Shown: one piece after another, positions 12,070 to 24,419 of the stretch
Position numbering within the stretch: position 1 is the stretch's first letter
How the letters are laid out: every line of letters begins with the position of its first letter
Source of the DNA: Siphonodentalium dalli
Taxonomy: Eukaryota; Mollusca; Scaphopoda; Gadilida; Siphonodentaliidae
Assembly (NCBI GenBank): GCA_032622095.1
Contig: CP136064.1
Coordinates: forward strand, 143,673,954 to 143,737,953
Length of the DNA stretch: 64,000 bases
Direction of reading: 5' to 3'
The notes under the pieces: model-generated
Told to the model about the DNA's origin: nothing
Databases searched by the model: none
What the model saw: the letters and a program-made list of their open reading frames with translations, nothing else
Made by a program: the position numbers and the translations under genes

Positions 12070-12640
12070 GGGTAGGGTTCTCTATTCCAAAGGTTCATTA
12101 TTCCGAAGGTTCATTATTCTGAAGGTTCCCTATTCCGAAGGTTCATTATTCCGAAGGTTCGCTATTCCGAAGGTTCGCTATTCCGAAGGTTTTCTATTCT
12201 GGGCGTATTTAACCAAAAATGAATCAAAATTTGCACCCCACCACAAAAACCACACGAGAAATGAAAAATACGATTACGCTAGTATTCATATATAGGCCTA
12301 GTACATTATATACCGTCGCAGATGTTGGTTATTAATATAAAGAAGAGAGTATCAGTTTATCGTTTATTATGGAAAGTTAAAAACATGACGACTGAAATAA
12401 ACTACATGTAAGAGAATGGCAATCTGTATTTGAAAAAAACATCAACATTCAAGGCCCACTTAATTTTAAAACCCCCAGATCACATATATAAAATATATGC
12501 CACTATTTATACCATTTGAAATATGAAGCTCTCTAACACTGTATAATCAGCTTATCCCATGTCATAAACTGTGTGTTGTTTTTGTTGAGATAACGACGTG
12601 TTTTTTTGTGCTTAAGGTTCATCTGGTTTTGTTGCGCAAA

Positions 12641-12723
12641 GTGAAGTGTATTATTTTCAATGGAGGGGGATAACTTTATATTTTAAAGATAGTGTTATTC
12701 CCCTTCAATTGAAAATACACTAG
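12641..12723. repeat. Imperfect hairpin
   Basis: Stem formed by 'agtgtattattttcaatgga' and its near-complement 'ttcaattgaaaatacact', with 'ggggataac / gttattcccc' as the inner stem. It lies inside the fold-back transposon; no gene is associated. Confidence 0.5.
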
Positions 12724-13081
12724 GTTGAATTATGTTGCATTCTGGGAGCCATGGCATATAACGGGGGAATCTTTTTATGATTTAAGATGTTTTCTATTTC
12801 TCTATGGGCATCTTCTGATACAGACGTTTGAAATGGTGATGAACTATATATATTGTTTTAATCATATTTTATGGCACAGATTGTTATGATGCCTCTAAGA
12901 TTATTGAGATATAACGTCATACGCAATGACATTACATCGTATGGAAAGAGCAATTGTGTGGACTGCCTGACGTGAATATGTATTGGAAAATAACGTCATA
13001 CGTAATGACATTAAATCTCAAGGTAACCTGCCCAAAAAAAAAGAAGTTATTTCCTTCATAAAAAAGAGTTATCGTGATAAA

Positions 13082-13979
13082 CACCCCATGCATCCGGATA
13101 TGATCGTAGCGGAAGACATGCTCGTATCGGAATAACCACATGGCCCGCGATTTGCACACCATTCACGGTTAGACAAATGTTGCACCGAAACAAACACATA
13201 CCAGTGGTTGACGGTGGTGGTATTATTTGTGGCTATAATTTACCCAACTGTACATCAAACTTCTTTAAACCTGGACGCAGTTTAATCCTATTTTACCGGG
13301 AAGTTAGGCCAAAAATTGTGGCAAAATTTGCATTTCTTACATAAAATTACGATTTCTGTGGTAACAGCCCAGACAATCTAGTCTTTGCATACATTGCTAT
13401 TTCCGCGGATATTCCCTTAATATAATAGACAACATTTCCAGTCATGTATCTACATTTTCCATAGTAAAAAATAACCATATATGCAGGTCATAGCAAGAAA
13501 ATATGGTATGTCTATAGCAGTGGTATGAAATATCTATAGCACCAGCTATAGACATACCCCAAAATCGAGTGAGTGCCTCAATGGAAACTAATTTTTCGGG
13601 CACTAATATGATTGACATCGCAAACATGTCCAGTTCATTTTGAAGCTAAGATATCATACTTTGAGAGACTATGTTATATAATATGTCAATGCAAAGATTC
13701 ATTAAAATTTGATAAAACTTATACCGAGTAAGTATTTCAGGTCATAATTTTCGTATAAAACCCGATTATCAAACAGTAATATGCAGATTGCGGAAACCAC
13801 AACCGCTCATTTCTGTAGACCGATTGTCGCTGTTAACGTTAACAAAAATCAAGGTAACATAAACCGTGTTTTTATGAAATAACTTACGACAACTAAAGAC
13901 GATGTGCAAATCGCGGGCCATGTGGTTATTCCGTTACGAGCATGTCTTCCGCTACGAGTATGTCCGGATGCATGGGGTG
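13082..13979. mobile_element. 898-bp TIR element nested in the fold-back transposon
   Basis: TIRs of about 80 bp start CACCCCATGCATCCGGA and end TCCGGATGCATGGGGTG. They contain two sub-repeats of type 'ttccgctacgagtatgtccg'. A 5-bp duplication ATAAA flanks a perfect TIR (13077-13081, 13980-13984). An 8-bp reading, GTGATAAA, is also possible because the TIR itself ends GTG. No transposase frame is intact, so it is non-autonomous; superfamily open. Confidence 0.75.
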
Positions 13980-14214
13980 ATAAAGAACCCTCTCAATACT
14001 TGAATATAGAATTAACCTTTAAAATAAAAAAAATCTTCGGAATAGCGAACCTTCGGAATAGCGAACCTTCGGAATATAGTGATCCTTCGGAATAGTGAAC
14101 CTTCGGAATAGCGAACCTTCGGAATAGAGACATGTTCCCGATTGTATGCCTTTGTGTGTGATTTCCCCATCCAATAGTCTGCCTCTTTCCACAATTTTGC
14201 GATTGTGCCTTACA

Positions 14215-15720
14215 TTTTTATGTTTACCCATACCATAGTATGGTAAACATAATGTTGACGTCCGGAGTTTCTCAGACCAAAATACAGATCGAGTTCAAAT
14301 ATGGGTTTGATCCGAGTTTTTTTTTACGGAGTTATGGCCCTTTTTAAACTTCGAATTCACGCATGCTGTCATAACTCAAACAATTTTTATCTGATCGGAA
14401 CCAAATTTGGTATGCGAGTTTCAGAGCCCAAAATACAGATCGAGTTCAAATATGGGTTTGATCCGATTTATTTTAAAGGAGTTATGACCCATTTTTCAAA
14501 GAAAAAAATAATTTTTTTTAATCCGATGCTATAACTGAAGTATTTTTTCTCCGATTGTGTTCATTTTTGATATGTAGGTTTATGATGACACACCCCTCAT
14601 CTGTATAGTTATTGGTATTGATTGGTTGATCGGTTTAGAAAATAATTAACCCTTTACACACATGCTATCCAATGCAATAAGTTGAACATATTTCTTCTGA
14701 TCTGCCTCATATTTCTTACCTAGGTTTTTCTTAGCACGTATGGTTTTTATGGTTACCCATACCATAGTATGGTAAACATAGTGTCGTTGTCCGGATTGAC
14801 CACTCGTCGTTAGTCCGTCCGTCTGTCTGTCTGTCTGTAGACACTTTACGCATGGTGCGATAACTGAAATATCTGATCGGAACAAAATTTGGTATGTAAG
14901 TTTGTCGAGTTCGAATATGGATTTGATCAGAGTTTTATTTACGGAGTTATGGCCCTTTTTCGACTTAGAATTCACAAATTCTATGATAACTAAAAAAAAA
15001 TGATCTGATCAGAACTGATCAGAACCAATTTTAGTATGTCAGTTTCTCCACCTGACATACAGTTCGAGTTCGAATATGGGTTTGATCAGATTATTTTTAA
15101 TGGAGTTATGGCCCTTTGACATAGAATTCATGCATGATTCAATAAATCTACTAGTTTTCATCTGATAGGAACCAAATTTGGTATGTGTGTTTGTCAACTC
15201 AAAATACAGATCGATTTTGAATATGGGTCAGATCCTGTTTTTATACCCCGATTTCAATAATTTTTTGTATGCAATCTCCTTAGGACGGTCTCTCCGCATG
15301 ATGCTAAGACTTTTTTTTTTTAAGTTACGGCTCTTTTTCGACTTATTTTGACTTAGAAAATTCTGTCCGACTTAATAACTTTAACAAATATGAACCGATT
15401 TCAATAATGTTTGGTATACATGCTTCTCACAATACCCTCTCTACATGATGCTGCTAGGGATTGGCTCAGACTGTTTTTCGTAATATTACACCTCATTTTC
15501 GACTTATTTTGACTTAGAAAATTCTGTCTGACTTAATAACTTTAACAAATATGAACCGATTTGAATAATTTTTTCTGTACAAGCTTCTTGTGACACCATA
15601 TTGATATTATTAGTCCGAATTTTTCTTTAAAGTTAAAAATCTTTTTGGTTGAGTTTACGGATAATGCGGGTTGAATTTGCCACGGTGGGGGTATGCTAGC
15701 ACTCGAGTGCACACCTCTTG
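14215..15720 (-). repeat. Pearl-like tandem array, minus orientation (part 1)
   Basis: Two 3' modules (14220-14255 and 14748-14870) consist of a dyad 'accatagtatggt' beside 'gtttaccc', with a 'gtccgtccgtctgtctgt' microsatellite in the second. Each leads rightward into ~160-bp monomers marked by 'accaaatttggtatg', 'caaatatgggtttgatc' and 'gttatggccct'. The order core repeats, GACGG-type microsatellite, terminal segment matches the pearl architecture described in bivalves (from memory). Non-coding. Confidence 0.8.
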
Positions 15721-16199
15721 TTTATACCAGAGTTATGGCCCCGTTTTAACTTAGAATTGAACAGATTTGAGATTTGCTTACAATATATAACCAGAAGCAG
15801 CTTATAATTAACTGTGGTATCTGTGAGAAAGAGACTAGAGTTAAACTATATTATTGATAATGAAATCTGATACTCACTGCTGCAAGCCATCTGTTGTTTA
15901 TTGCATTTCCATAGTGTGTGGACCCTGTTGGCTCAGGACTCCCAGGCAGCTCTGTCAGATTTAGCCTATCAATGCATTGTTCAAGTGACATACAGTCCCC
16001 TAATTTTATAGAGTTAAATTGTTAACCCTGGTCATCAATTTTATGCTTTTGTATATTTTTCATGTAGTCATTCTCCTATTATATCCCATTCACTTAGTAC
16101 AGTGTGGACTTTTGTAGTTAAAATGAACCCTTCTCAACATTCCTGATACTTAATAGAAATACCTTTCATCTGATATATCTCATTTTATTGAGATGTACA

Positions 16200-17410
16200 T
16201 GTATGTAAACTTGGTATGTGAGTACATAATGCGATAACTCAAACATTTTCTATCCGATCGGAACCAAATTTTGTATATGGGTTTCTCAGCCCAAAATACA
16301 GATAGAGTTTGAATTTGGGTTTGATCCGAGATTTTGTTACAGACTTATGGCCCTTTTTCCACTTAGAATTAACACATTCTGCCATAACTCAAACATTTTT
16401 TATCTCATTGGAACCAAATTTGGTATGTGAGTTTCACAGCCCAAAATACTGAGCGAGTTCGAATATGGGTTTGATCCGAGTTTTTTAACGGAGTTATGGC
16501 TCTTTTTCGACTTAGAATTCATGCATGCTGCCATAACTCAAAATATTTTTATCTTACCGGCACCAAATCTGGTATGTGAGTTTCTCAGCCCAAAATACAT
16601 ATCGAGTTCGAATATGGGTTTGATCTGATATTTTTTAATGGAGTTATGGCCCTTTGACATAGAATTCATGCATGCTTCCATAAATAAACCATTTCTCAAC
16701 TGATAGGAACCAAATTTTGTATGCGAGTTTCTCAACTCAAAATACAGATCAAGTTCGAATATGGGTTTGTACGATATTTTTTAATGGAGTTATGGCCCTT
16801 TTTCAACTAAGAATTGAACAGACAACCCTAGCAGTCTACAATTAATTACCAGTAATATGAAGTTTAACTCCTTAGAGAAGTGAGGTGTTTATCTTGATGA
16901 CTGTTGTGGGTAGAATTTGATACATTTGATACATTAACATTGTAAAGCTCTTGACCAAGTATTCCATGTCCAAGTCACCTTTTCACATTTAACCCAAGGC
17001 TGTGGTTGTGCAGCTCTACAGATCCTGTTCCAGTGCATTCTCTTATATAAATGTGAGTGACCCATAAATTCCAATAATTTGTGTTGGGTACATTGTCTAT
17101 AATAGTACATAACAGTATACTCTATAATTCAACATCAAAACTCTCATTTATGATTCCGATCAGAATAACTTACCATCACCAAGGGATGGGTTAACATCTG
17201 CCGATCGTGATCGGCCTCTCGTTGGTATTGTTTAATTAACCCTTTTCACTCTTATGTTTACTTAGAATTCACCCAAGCTGCCATGACTCAAAAAAAATTT
17301 CATCTGATCAACACCAAATTTGGTATAATGAAATTATCACCCCTAAATACAGATCGAGTACAAATATGGGTTTGATCCGATATATTTTAACAGAGTTATG
17401 ACCCTTTATA
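16200..17410 (-). repeat. Pearl-like tandem array, minus orientation (part 2)
   Basis: At least four ~160-bp monomers lie between 16200 and 16815 and a diverged one at 17260-17410. All carry 'gttatggccct', 'ccataactcaaa' and 'cgaatatgggttt' variants. The gap at 15720-16200 and 16815-17170 is ordinary AT-rich sequence without genes. Confidence 0.75.
17178..17236 (+). repeat. Dispersed dyad element (GCCGATC family)
   Basis: Contains the dyad 'gccgatcgtgatcggc' followed by 'ctctcgtt', preceded by 'accaagggatgggttaacat'. An inverted copy is at 22849-22916 and a version lacking the dyad is at 18480-18528. It looks like the hairpin terminus of a transposon family, but the other end was not found. 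Confidence 0.5.
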
Positions 17411-17449
17411 ATTCAAGTAGTTACTGCTGGGAATTTTACGAGAACATAT

Positions 17450-20140
17450 CTAACAGACCATGTGTGTTATTGAAATGAGTTAATTATCACTATGGACATT
17501 ATATATGACATGCTACTGGTATAAAGCCTGATAGTGGTACCACTGGCTGGTAGGATTTGTTTTTCATAATGTCAAATTGATTGATGACTATCTGGTGGAG
17601 TTCTGTTTTCTGTGAAATATTAAGTTAACCCCCTTTGCTGAAACATGTTCATTACATTAGTTAATGTACACACTACATGTTATAGGACACATATTCTAAA
17701 ATATTAAATTGGAATAGTCCATTGTTACTTTGTAGGGATGTTTTACAGACATTGTTGTCTTATCTTAGACAAAAATTAATCCACACATTCCTTAGTTCCA
17801 TGATATGATGTCATTGAAAATGATTAACCCTCTCCACACATCATATGGTTTTGATGCTTTTCATTTGATCATTCTCCTATATTATGTCCAGGTTGATGGT
17901 GATCCACTTTTGATTTGCATGGATTTGGGATTAAAATTAAACCATTCCATGACACTTATTATGCGATAGACAGATATAATATTATCCCTTTCACTTTGAT
18001 CCAGGTTCCGTAAGGGTTTCAATAAATCACCAATTGAATATTCATCATTAGAGGAAATGTCTTATTTTTAAATTCCCTCAATTGCATTTGGGCTCCAGGG
18101 TAATATTAATGGTGCTGGCATTCTTGAGACTGACTTATTGTATGGGTTTTTAAATCCAATGACAAGCTTTGTATAGACTATTTTGTGTTCATCAGTTCAT
18201 TAGTTTGGGTAAGATTAACCCCATTCTATATGATTTGATAACTCAAATATTTCAATTGATAATGTTTATACATGTAGTTCTTGGCATAGTTGATGAGAAC
18301 ACACCCCTAACCTGCATAGTGAGGGTCATTTGGTTTATTTGCATAAAAATATTAACATCCTCCACCAGTCCTGTTGACACAATGTGATAACTAAATAATT
18401 TTCACACGATCACTATATTAAGTGTGAATTGTTGAAACTTTAGCACTCATGAAAAGGTTGATGTAAGGATTTATAAAACTAGCTGATCGCTATCGCCAAG
18501 GCAATGGTATGGGTATGGCCTCTCGTTTTCATTTAAAATCACCTGTGCACTTTACTCTTGTCGCACCAAGTCCCATCTTGCAATGCCATTCACGGACTTT
18601 CTTATTATTGCCACAAATTTTGTATCGTATTGGAGTGTCAATACTGATTTAGACTCATGATCATAATGCATTCACATATTTTGAAAGATGTATGTACACA
18701 ACATTTGGACAATTCATCGAGATGTATTCCTTTCTCAAATCAAAACCAATATACATTGGGTTATAAAGTAAATTATGAGTAGAGCCTGGTTGAAATGCTA
18801 CTGTGTGGCGAGTCACACTCGTCTTCGAGCTACTGTTGTACTAATGCCATATATGTGTGGTGTTATTAATGATTTGTATTGTGCAGAGGTGAAAATATGC
18901 TCGTAAACCTCCACAGTAAAACATTTTACACCAAGCTCTAATCATAAGTGATAAGCATTAATTATTTTTTAGTCAAATGTGAAGGACTCAATGTTGGTAC
19001 ATAAAATTTGCAAACATCAGTGCTGGCTTTTTCTCAATTAGCTCGGATTAGCCAAACACTGTGAAAATGACAACTTTGTAAAAAAAATAGCCTGTACATT
19101 TGTGTGACAGCATCAGTTTGACCTACCAGCATCATATCAATTCAGCAGGACCGACCAACATCATAGCAGCCTAGCAGGAATCTTGACCAGGGGTGAGTGT
19201 TATTTATTTGTGCAGTCTTTTGTCGGTTTCATAATCCTGAGAGAACAAGACAGTCAGTGACTGTGGGTCGCTCACCAGACTGTAGAGACTGAGAAGACTG
19301 GGACTCTGATGACTACCGGTTCAACAGTCAGTACTTGACAAAATCACTTAATACAAGTAATTCTAAACATGGATATAACTGGAGGTTCTCGGATGAGCAG
19401 GGCTCTTGACCTTGAACTTTCTAATTGCACACCACTGACAAATCTCCAACCTCTTACCGTTTAAAGAAGACAACCATCCCGGTACCACAGTACTCAGTTA
19501 ACAAAAATCCTTTTTACACCCCTCTTAGGTTGAATTTTACAACTGGTACCAGTCCTTCAAGCTCTTAAACTTTTGAAAATTACCAACCTGACACCCCAGT
19601 AAGTTAAAATTTGTGGCCATTTCTGTCCAACAGTTTAACCTGAAGTAGCAACATATGGACTGTTGATTTAAAAACATACATGTTGGAAAATAAAACCAAA
19701 CTATGATAACAATTCTAACCTATTTTGGTGTGAACATCTAATCTACAACTAATGTTGTATCAGGTATGAAATTTTCAACTGGTTAAACTTTGATCAAAGT
19801 AGCAGGTCAAAAGTCCATCCCCTCTACACTCCCTCCCCATTGCCTCACCAGGCTGCCTAGAAATCCCCTCTATACTCCCTCCCCATTACCTCAAACATTG
19901 CCCCTACCCAGGCTGCCTAGAAATCAATATTATTATACCAGTACCTAACAGCATAGAGGAGAGTTAAATCTCTTATCTCTGCCCTATTAGAACAAATGTG
20001 AATCTACATCTATGAGATCCATTCATCTAGTAATATCAATATACCCCCAATATTCAATATACCCACCCCCCCCCCCCATTTTTCTTTGAAAAATCAGGGT
20101 ATGATTTCACCTGAATAAGTGGTGGTTAAGAAAATAATAT
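17450..20140. other. Intergenic; no gene seen
   Basis: AT-rich sequence without recognisable coding domains. A ~60-bp tandem duplication around 'actccctccccatt' and 'caggctgcctagaaat' lies at about 19810-19925. The dyad-family fragment at 18480-18528 and a fragment of the 11.4-kb repeat at 18540-18640 are the only named repeats. Confidence 0.45.
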
Positions 20141-21075
20141 TGAAACATCCCAGCCTGTATTTAGTGTGTCTGACCTTTGCAGAATGAGGTCCCCAAAAGG
20201 TGAATTTAATGACACTATCCCGCAAGGTGGGCTAGTATCATAGAATTCACCCTCTGTGGGCCTCTTTTCCTAAAAATGACCCCATTTGAACAAATCTGAA
20301 CCCTGATCACCCAAGGTCCCTCCACACCAAATATAAGTATATAGGGCTATAGGCCCAAAGGTTCTTGAGAAGAAATTGTTTTAAGAATTACTATGGAGGG
20401 AAAGAGTTATGGCCCTGGCTTTGCACCTATTTGATCTGATGAACTTATTTGAACAAATCTGATTGCGAGTCACCAAGGGAACATGCACACCAAAATATAT
20501 AAACACATTCGGTCATTAATATGGAGAAGAAAACAATTGTTGATAGACGCATGGATAGACATCCCAACAGACGGGGATAGAAGGACAGACAGAAGACAAA
20601 TACAATCCCATTTTTCTTCACCTGGATAAGTGGTGGTTAAGAAAATAATATGAAACAGCCAAGTCTGAATTTAGTTTGTCTGACATTTGCAGAATGAGTT
20701 CCCCATAAGGTGAATTTAATTACACTATTCCGCAAGGCAGGCTAGCATCACCAAATTCACACTCAGTCTGATTAGGCCTCAACTGCCATGGGAAACCTAG
20801 AAACAGACTGAAGTTCTACAGTTGAAGTTGGCGATGCACACCCATTGAGCACCTCAATTATGCATTTAATCTTCTGCAAATTAGGGGACAGAAACTAAAG
20901 AGAAGGGAAAAAGTCAAAAAGTAACTAAAACAAAATATCAATTTGATACTCAAGATACTTCCCAGAATATGAGGCCTAAGCAGAATGAGGTCCCTGGATA
21001 TTGTATTTGGTGATCCTAGCCTGCTGTAACTCTGGGGATCTCATTCTGCAAATGTCAGACACACTAAATTTTAAT
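20140..21075. mobile_element. Degenerate fold-back fragments (family of 42.0 kb)
   Basis: Three segments (20150-20270, 20650-20770, 20965-21075) share 'tgcagaatgaggtcc', 'gtgaattta' and 'gctagcatcac' with the intact element at 42004-42257. The outer segments face each other ('agtgtgtctgac' and 'gtcagacacact'), so this may be one old ~0.9-kb element interrupted by repeat C at 20270-20560. Confidence 0.55.
20270..20600 (+). repeat. Interspersed repeat C
   Basis: Monomers with 'tatggagggaaagagttatg' and 'aaatctgaaccc', then 'gacggggatagaaggacagac', a degraded microsatellite end. It appears inserted into the fold-back fragments that flank it. Confidence 0.6.
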
Positions 21076-21429
21076 TTGATTATAACAAGCACCAGTGCTA
21101 GTGTTGTTTACACAAACCTGTCCAACAACATTCTAATCTCTAATCTGTCATTCTGATCTCAATTAATGACCTGACACTACCAGACTGAGTCTTCTGGCAG
21201 TTATAATACTGGCAGGTATACTAGTAATAACCGCTTCTGGTTGTGGGCAGGGTGGGGTGATGGGGCCTGGGTCATGTGTGGGGGAGCGGGGTGATGGAAA
21301 GTTTCTGTGATTTCATTAAAGATTAAGTTTCATAACTCTGAGGATGTTAAAATGGTGAAGAGTTTTTCAAATTTAATAACATGGTTTTAATAATAAAAAA
21401 AATTGTGTGTTAAATTGAGCAAGGAGTTA

Positions 21430-21825
21430 AATCTGAATATTTTTTTTAGTTATGTCCCTGGCTCCCACATTTGACCCAGTGACCTCATTTAAACAAATCT
21501 GAACCCCAGTCACACAAGGACCCTTCGTACCAAATATGAACCCATTCGACCCGATGGTACAAGAGAAGAAGTAGTTGTAAGAAATACTATGGAGGGAAAG
21601 AGTTATGGCCCTGTCTTCGCAACTATTTGACCCAGTAACCTCATTTGAACAAATCTGAAGTTAGTCACCTAGGGTACATCCACAGCAAATATGAACCCAA
21701 TCGGTCTTATGGATTGGGAGAAGAAGATGTTTAAAGAATTGTTGACGGACGGATGGATGGAAGGATGACGGACAAGGAGTGATGACTATAGCTCCACCGG
21801 AGACTTCGTCTCAGGTGAGCTAAAA
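21430..21825 (+). repeat. Interspersed repeat C with complete 3' module
   Basis: Two core monomers, then 'gacggacggatggatgg', then a terminal dyad 'ggagacttcgtctc' inside 'agctcc...ggtgagct' and an A-rich tail. The order core, GACGG microsatellite, hairpin, oligo-A is the same as in the pearl-like family and the A/B array, although the sequences are unrelated. Confidence 0.75.
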
Positions 21826-21829
21826 AGCA

Positions 21830-23515
21830 ATGCAGTCTGTTGGAAGTAATTGGAATGCAACTGGTGCCAATGATTCCATACAATCTGAATCAGAACACGC
21901 GATATTGAATCGAATAAGATGAAAGATTCTGCATCACATTGAATTGATTCGCAGGGCCCTAATTGAAACAACCGAATACAATAATGTACATGCAATGGAT
22001 TAAGGTAATAATACATGTACCGTACATACCAACATGCATTTATGCTGCAGTATTCAATGTAAGTGATGCTAACAATTCTGACATTGCCATTCACAGGCCA
22101 ATTTCAGGGAGAATACACAGTTGTCAGCCTGGATGATTTATTTCGCCCAGACAACGTGCACATGTATATGCACACTATACACTTACACACTACATGTACT
22201 GGTATACTTTAAATTTTAAAATGACTTTATTACATTCATATCTGATTTACCTTGATTTATCGAGTGATTATAAACTATAATTGCACTCCTGAATTATGTC
22301 ACTTTAGCTAGCATGTTATGTATTTATATTCACAATCGAAATATATGCGTCATGATTATAATGGCAGTGATATTAGGATTTCTAATAAATTAAGATGTTT
22401 ATAATGGAATATGATTAAACCGAGAATAATCACTTGATTGAACTGGTGCCATGAAAAAAAATTCAATTGAGGCAGGGTCTAATTTGTGTTTGTACAACAT
22501 CCCTACCTCTCATGAATTATTTCATGTCACCAGTTCAATGAAGTGATTACTCTCTATATATTACTGGTATCCAAACAATAAGCCATTTATCATGGCCATG
22601 TCTTTGTGTTCAAACATTGGAAAATAACGGAAGCTGAGAACCTGGTATGAATTGAACTGTGGTGGGGTCTCAAGCCAAACTCTCAGGTGCATAATAATCG
22701 TGATGGCCTAATAATAGTGATTGGTAGGGATTTAGGCTGATTTTAATAATGTCTCAATGTAAATATTAGTGATCATTGGGAATTTTCTCCAAATTAATAA
22801 TCATGCTGACACTATTATTAGGCACCTGAGAGTACCCCTTCACATTAGAAACGAGAGGCCGATCACGATCGGCAGATGTTTAACCCATACCTTGGCGATA
22901 GCGATTAGCTATAACTGATAATTGGTCAAAGATATGATCACAGTAATACATATATCAGTACCTAACTTAAAATCAAAAGGTCAAATAATTTGTCTTAAGA
23001 AGGGGTTAAAGTAATTGGGGTGGGGGAGGAGTCATTTTAAATCTCATAACTCTGTCCCTATTCACACAAGGACCTCTCACTGTGAGATCCAATTGTTTAG
23101 CCATTAATAAATTTGACAGATAGGATAAACAATTATCCAGCCAGCAGGTTGTTCATCTTTACCTTCATACAACCACCCCCCCTAGAGCTATGTAACATAT
23201 GTCATCACTCAATTAATAACAGATTTTGCTTGGAATGACATCTATTAAAGGTATTCTCATACTCTGGATATTGGATGTTCACATGTCAATTTATTGATAT
23301 CATTATATTACATGCAACTATTGCAATAAAATCTTCACATTTTCAATACAGGACATCACACCTTATTAATGGAATACAACTAAAACAAATTAGTGTCAAT
23401 GACAATTTTTTGTTTGAATTAAATAATTTTTTTATTATTATAAAAGTTTTTTAATATTTGTTTATGTTAAATTGAGAGAGGAAATTCAATCTAAAAAAAT
23501 ATGAAAAATCCAAAT
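21830..23515. other. Intergenic; no gene seen
   Basis: AT-rich. A minus-strand frame at 21786-22094 (102 codons) has no recognisable domain and overlaps repeat C. The inverted dyad-family copy is at 22849-22916. Confidence 0.45.
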
Positions 23516-23519
23516 TTCA

Positions 23520-23775
23520 AATTTAAAAAAAAAAGAAGGGTCATAACTCCTTTAAAATAAATCGGATCAAACCCACATTCAAACTCGAACTGTATTTTGG
23601 GATGAGAAACCTATATACAAAATTTGGTTCCGATCAAATAGAAAATGTTAGAGTTATCGCATTATACCTAAAGTGTCTGACAGACAGACAGATATAGATG
23701 GACGGACAGACGAGTGGTCAATCCGGACATTGACGCTATGTGTACCATACTATGGTATAGGTACACATAAAAAGT
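23520..23775 (+). repeat. Pearl-like element, plus orientation
   Basis: One core monomer ('aaatttggttccgatc'), a short 'gacagacagacag' microsatellite and the terminal dyad 'taccatactatggta' with an A-rich tail. It is in the opposite orientation to the copies at 14.2-17.4 kb. Confidence 0.75.
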
Positions 23776-24229
23776 TTTATCTCATGCAGAGTACAGGAAA
23801 AATACATCAAACCTGGTGTGCCCCTTTAATTTTTCAATTCACATATGTAATCAATTGAAATCAATGTCGAAAAAGCTTTCCATTAATATATAGATAAAAC
23901 AAACTAGACCTACAGTACTAAAAGTGTTATGAACAATTATTTTGTTCCCATAGACTGATACAGAGCTCTCAAGTTTTTAAAACTTTGAAAACCAAAGTTG
24001 TCTTCCCATGAAACCAACAAAATTCCAATGGTAATGCTATTAAACAATGAAACCAGATTATGCCTTTAAGATGAAATTTAAATAACCATGCATATAAAAT
24101 ATAATAGTATAAACATTCCACCTATGATATGGCCAGAGATACTTATAGAGTATAAAGTATATCTGATACAGCCAACACATCTCCTAGCAGTTAATTAACT
24201 CAATACAAGATAACCAACTTCATGGTATT

Positions 24230-24345
24230 GTAACTGGATACTAACTCTGTGTGAGAAGACACAAGAGAGAGACCACTTCATTGTATTGTAACTGGATAAT
24301 ATCTCTGTGTGAGAAGACACAAGAGAGAGACAACTTCATAGCATC
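24230..24345 (+). repeat. Two tandem copies of a ~62-bp unit
   Basis: The unit contains 'tgtgtgagaagacacaagag' and 'tattgtaactggata'. A simple local duplication in otherwise non-repetitive sequence. Confidence 0.75.
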
Positions 24346-24419
24346 CTGAACCTGATTTATTAGATACTATCTAGACAGTGCCACCTGTGTATCTTTGATA
24401 TATTTTAGCGATGAATAAA

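Larger units (their letters stand above)
12070..14139. mobile_element. 2.07-kb fold-back transposon with 15-bp sub-repeat TIRs
   Basis: Flanked by a 9-bp duplication GATTGTATG (12061-12069 and 14140-14148). The left terminus is about eight copies of a 15-bp unit of type 'ttcgctattccgaag' (12077-12205). The right terminus carries the same unit inverted about six times (14030-14128). Outer tips are GGGTAGGG and TTCCC. Foldback-type elements with TIRs made of short tandem repeats and 8-9 bp duplications are known (Drosophila FB; as I recall, sea urchin TU with 15-bp units). The interior has no intact transposase and carries a second nested element, so it is non-autonomous. The host array reads through cleanly if the element and one duplication are removed. 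Confidence 0.85.

Noticed and set aside
14301-14975. 77-109 codon ORFs inside the pearl-like arrays
   Set aside because: They run through tandem non-coding monomers on both strands and change frame between monomers.
16440-16470. 'gagttcgaatatggg' in the pearl-like monomers as a tRNA/SINE B box
   Set aside because: No A box at the right distance and no cloverleaf; it is part of the core monomer.
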